The position numbers and the translations under genes are program-made. Positions 62,114 through 64,000 of a stretch of 64,000 bases of DNA are shown here, in pieces (within the stretch, counting starts at the first letter, position 1; the number at the start of each line of letters is the position of its first letter). The stretch covers positions 1 through 64,000 of the forward strand of contig NZ_VLKT01000036.1 of the NCBI RefSeq assembly GCF_007830515.1, read 5' to 3'. Below the pieces are notes generated by a model. It saw nothing but the letters and a program-made list of their open reading frames with translations. It was not told where the DNA came from and ran no database searches. This DNA is from Mesorhizobium tianshanense (lineage in GTDB: Bacteria; Pseudomonadota; Alphaproteobacteria; Rhizobiales; Rhizobiaceae).

Positions 62114-62776
62114 ATGGCTGGCCGTAATCCTCCGGACAATCCTTATCTTGCAGCGCGCCAGGAATGGAACGAGCGCTATGGCTCCTATGTGAAGGCGGCC
62201 GCCTCATGGCGCATCGTCGGGATCACCGGCATGGCGCTGGCGGTGATCAGCACCGCCTACGCACTTTACCAGAGCACGCAGGTAAAACTCGTCCCCTACA
62301 TTGTCGAGGTCGACAAGCTCGGTACCGCGGCAAGCGTCGGTTTCCCGCAGCAGATCGAATATGCCGATCCCCGGGTCGTTCGGGCGACGCTTGGCGGTTT
62401 CGTCTCCAATTTCCGCTCCGTCACTCCGGATACGGTCGTGCAGAAGCAATATATCGACCGGACCTACTCGCTGCTGCGAACTTCCGACCCGGCGACCGAG
62501 AAGGTCAACGCCTGGTTCCGGGGCAACTCTCCATTCGACAAGGCGCGGAACGCCACAGTAGCCATCGAGGTCACCAACATCGTGCCGCTCTCCAATCAGA
62601 GTTATCAGATCGACTGGACCGAGTACGAGCGTGACCGCAAAGGCAAGGAGACAGCTGTGCGTCGCTTCCGCGGTATCGCCACGGTGACGCTCACCCCGCC
62701 CCAGGACGAGGGGATCATCCGGCTCAATCCGATCGGGCTCTACCTCAGGGACTTTGAATGGACGGCGCAATTGTGA
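62114..62776 (+). CDS. trbF: TrbF (VirB8-like) conjugation protein
   Basis: A 220-residue protein starting MAGRNPPDNPYLAARQEWNERYG, the TrbF signature, with one membrane helix (IVGITGMALAVISTAYALY) and a VirB8-like periplasmic domain (YIVEVDKLGTAASVGFPQQ, then WFRGNSPFDKA). Core-complex scaffold. The next gene, trbG, starts 20 bp later. Confidence 0.92.
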   Translation: MAGRNPPDNPYLAARQEWNERYGSYVKAAASWRIVGITGMALAVISTAYALYQSTQVKLVPYIVEVDKLGTAASVGFPQQIEYADPRVVRATLGGFVSNFRSVTPDTVVQKQYIDRTYSLLRTSDPATEKVNAWFRGNSPFDKARNATVAIEVTNIVPLSNQSYQIDWTEYERDRKGKETAVRRFRGIATVTLTPPQDEGIIRLNPIGLYLRDFEWTAQL

Positions 62777-62796
62777 GTGCCCGGAAGGAGACAGGA

Positions 62797-63627
62797 ATGA
62801 CAGTCAACGAGCTCCGGGCGATCCTTGCCGTCGCTGGCCTTGCAATCGCCATGCCCCTATCAGTGTCATCCGCGCAAGTGCAGGACATGAGCACCAATGA
62901 AGCCAAGGGAACCGCCATCTCCGGACAGTGGCGGCAGGGCAGGGGGCTCGTCACGAAAGGGCCGGACGGGAAGGTCATCTTCCTCTATGGCGAGGTGCAG
63001 CCTTCCGTCGTCTGCTCGCCGCTGCAGGTTTGCGACATTGAGCTTCAGGCCGGCGAGGTGGTCCGCGACGTACTGGTCGGCGACACCGTGAGATGGCAGG
63101 TGGAACCGGCGACGTCGGGCGCGGTCGGCGGCCAGGCGATCCATCTGATCGTAAAACCCTCGGAACCCGGCCTGCTCACCTCGATGGTGGTGACCACGTC
63201 GCGGCGCACCTATCATATCCAGCTCAAATCCAGTCAGGGCCAGTACATGGCCCGTGTCGGCTTCGAATATCCGGAAGATGTCAGCGCCAAGCTGGCCGAG
63301 GTCAATTCACGCATAGAGGCAAGCGTCGTTCCCGGCGCCGGCGTGGCGGCCGAACAGCTGAGCTTTGCCTATCAGGTCAGCGGTAGCGCCCGCTGGCGGC
63401 CGACGCGGGTCTACTCCGACGGGACCAAGACCTACATCCAATTCCCGTCCTCCCTTGCCGGCCAGGACGCCCCGGTCCTGTTCGTTGTCTCCGGTGGCGA
63501 GAACCGCATCGTCAATTACCGTCTCAACGGTTCGATGATGGTTGTCGACTACTATATCGAGAAGGCCGTGCTGGTTTCCGGGGTGGGCTGGAAGCGCGAC
63601 AAGATCACCATCCGGCGGGGAGGGTGA
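62797..63627 (+). CDS. trbG: TrbG (VirB9-like) conjugation protein
   Basis: ATG 62797 with AAGGAG upstream gives 276 residues: a signal peptide (ILAVAGLAIAMPLSVSSAQ), then the VirB9 beta-domain (CSPLQVCDIELQAGEVVRDVLVGDTVRW, GLLTSMVVTTSRRTYHIQLKS) and a C-terminal outer-membrane-associated part (WRPTRVYSDGTKTYIQFP). Binds the VirB10-like TrbI, which should lie beyond the window. Confidence 0.92.
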   Translation: MTVNELRAILAVAGLAIAMPLSVSSAQVQDMSTNEAKGTAISGQWRQGRGLVTKGPDGKVIFLYGEVQPSVVCSPLQVCDIELQAGEVVRDVLVGDTVRWQVEPATSGAVGGQAIHLIVKPSEPGLLTSMVVTTSRRTYHIQLKSSQGQYMARVGFEYPEDVSAKLAEVNSRIEASVVPGAGVAAEQLSFAYQVSGSARWRPTRVYSDGTKTYIQFPSSLAGQDAPVLFVVSGGENRIVNYRLNGSMMVVDYYIEKAVLVSGVGWKRDKITIRRGG

Positions 63628-63629
63628 GG

Positions 63630-64000
63630 ATGTTGCTCAGCCGATCCTTTGCCGTCCGCGCGGGTCTCGTAGCTATCGCGATCACGCTCGTCGGATGCCA
63701 GACATTCGACAGGACGGAACTCGTAGCGAGCCACGCGCCGACCGAACTTCCGCCTGCTGCCGCGAGCGCCATCGCCGGCGACATGGTGAGCCGCTTCACG
63801 GAGCATGTCGGCCCTGGCAGCACCACGATCCACCTGGCACCGGACAGCTCGGCGTTCGGGCAGGCCTTGGAGACGTCCCTGAAGGGCTGGGGTTATGCCG
63901 TCGTCACCGACCAGACGGCCGATGGCAAGGCGACGGTATCGCTCGCCTATGTTGTCGAGAATTATGAAGGCAGCGTGCTCGCTCGACTGTCGACCAAAAC
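63630..64000 (+). CDS. trbH: TrbH lipoprotein, 3' end outside the window
   Basis: ATG 63630 starts MLLSRSFAVRAGLVAIAITLVGCQTFD, a lipoprotein signal peptide with a lipobox LVGC. The following SSAFGQALETSLKGWGYAVV is typical of TrbH. Two bases after trbG; the frame is open to the right edge. VirB7-like outer-membrane lipoprotein of the trb system. Confidence 0.85.
   Translation, partial: MLLSRSFAVRAGLVAIAITLVGCQTFDRTELVASHAPTELPPAAASAIAGDMVSRFTEHVGPGSTTIHLAPDSSAFGQALETSLKGWGYAVVTDQTADGKATVSLAYVVENYEGSVLARLSTK

Overview
The window looks like part of a large, GC-rich conjugative plasmid (or plasmid-derived replicon) from an alphaproteobacterium, most likely of the Rhizobiales. The reasons are a repABC replication/partition operon with a repB-repC antisense RNA, an IncP/Ti-type trb mating-pair operon, an RHE_PE00001-family backbone gene, and an imuA promoter with the alphaproteobacterial LexA box GTTC-N7-GTTC. 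I saw no rRNA gene, tRNA gene or CRISPR array.

Left part (1-14.8 kb): metabolic and transport genes, arranged at first like cassettes. An EamA exporter/LysR pair, a WYL regulator/EamA exporter pair, an alpha/beta hydrolase and a ureohydrolase are separated by copies of one roughly 79 bp repeat, all in the same orientation. Next come a frameshifted CYTH-CHAD gene with a SixA stub, a TetR/DUF1772 pair, an integrase/DUF2493 deletion scar, a LysR regulator divergent from an AhpD-like/PPOX/DUF1348 run, a CGNR regulator divergent from azlCD, and a cold-shock gene whose end is lost next to another diverged repeat copy.

14.9-26.8 kb: msrA; an SOS mutagenesis operon reading leftward (imuA-imuB-dnaE2-dinB, with dnaE2 frameshifted) behind a perfect LexA box; and, divergent from it, an unrecognised protein ending in a beta-clamp-binding type motif. 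Then a GNAT protein, a higBA toxin-antitoxin pair, an unrecognised ORF, a truncated UvrD-like helicase and a frameshifted DnaQ-type exonuclease.

27-42.3 kb: a defence island. It holds a single-chain type IIG-like restriction-modification enzyme; a leftward run of AbiEi, AbiEii, a TrlF-like PHP-AAA ATPase and two exported six-cysteine proteins; a small RHH-like protein behind a strong inverted repeat; and an Eco57I-type methylase followed by a PD-(D/E)XK nuclease-like gene.

42.3-50.3 kb: a TniA/TniB/TniQ (Tn5053/Tn402-like) transposon of 6,917 bp with 25 bp terminal repeats (24/25 identical) and a 5 bp target duplication. It carries scpB, a DUF1403 gene and a tyrosine recombinase, and it cuts the RHE_PE00001-family gene in two; removing the element and one duplication copy restores a 374-codon reading frame.

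50.3-64 kb: the plasmid core, with a serine recombinase behind two palindromes, repC, the antisense RNA, parS-like palindromes, repB, repA, a shared control region with twin operators, and trbB-C-D-E-J-K-L-F-G-H running off the right edge. At least six genes in the left 26 kb are broken by single-base shifts, which is either real decay or residual indel error in the assembly.
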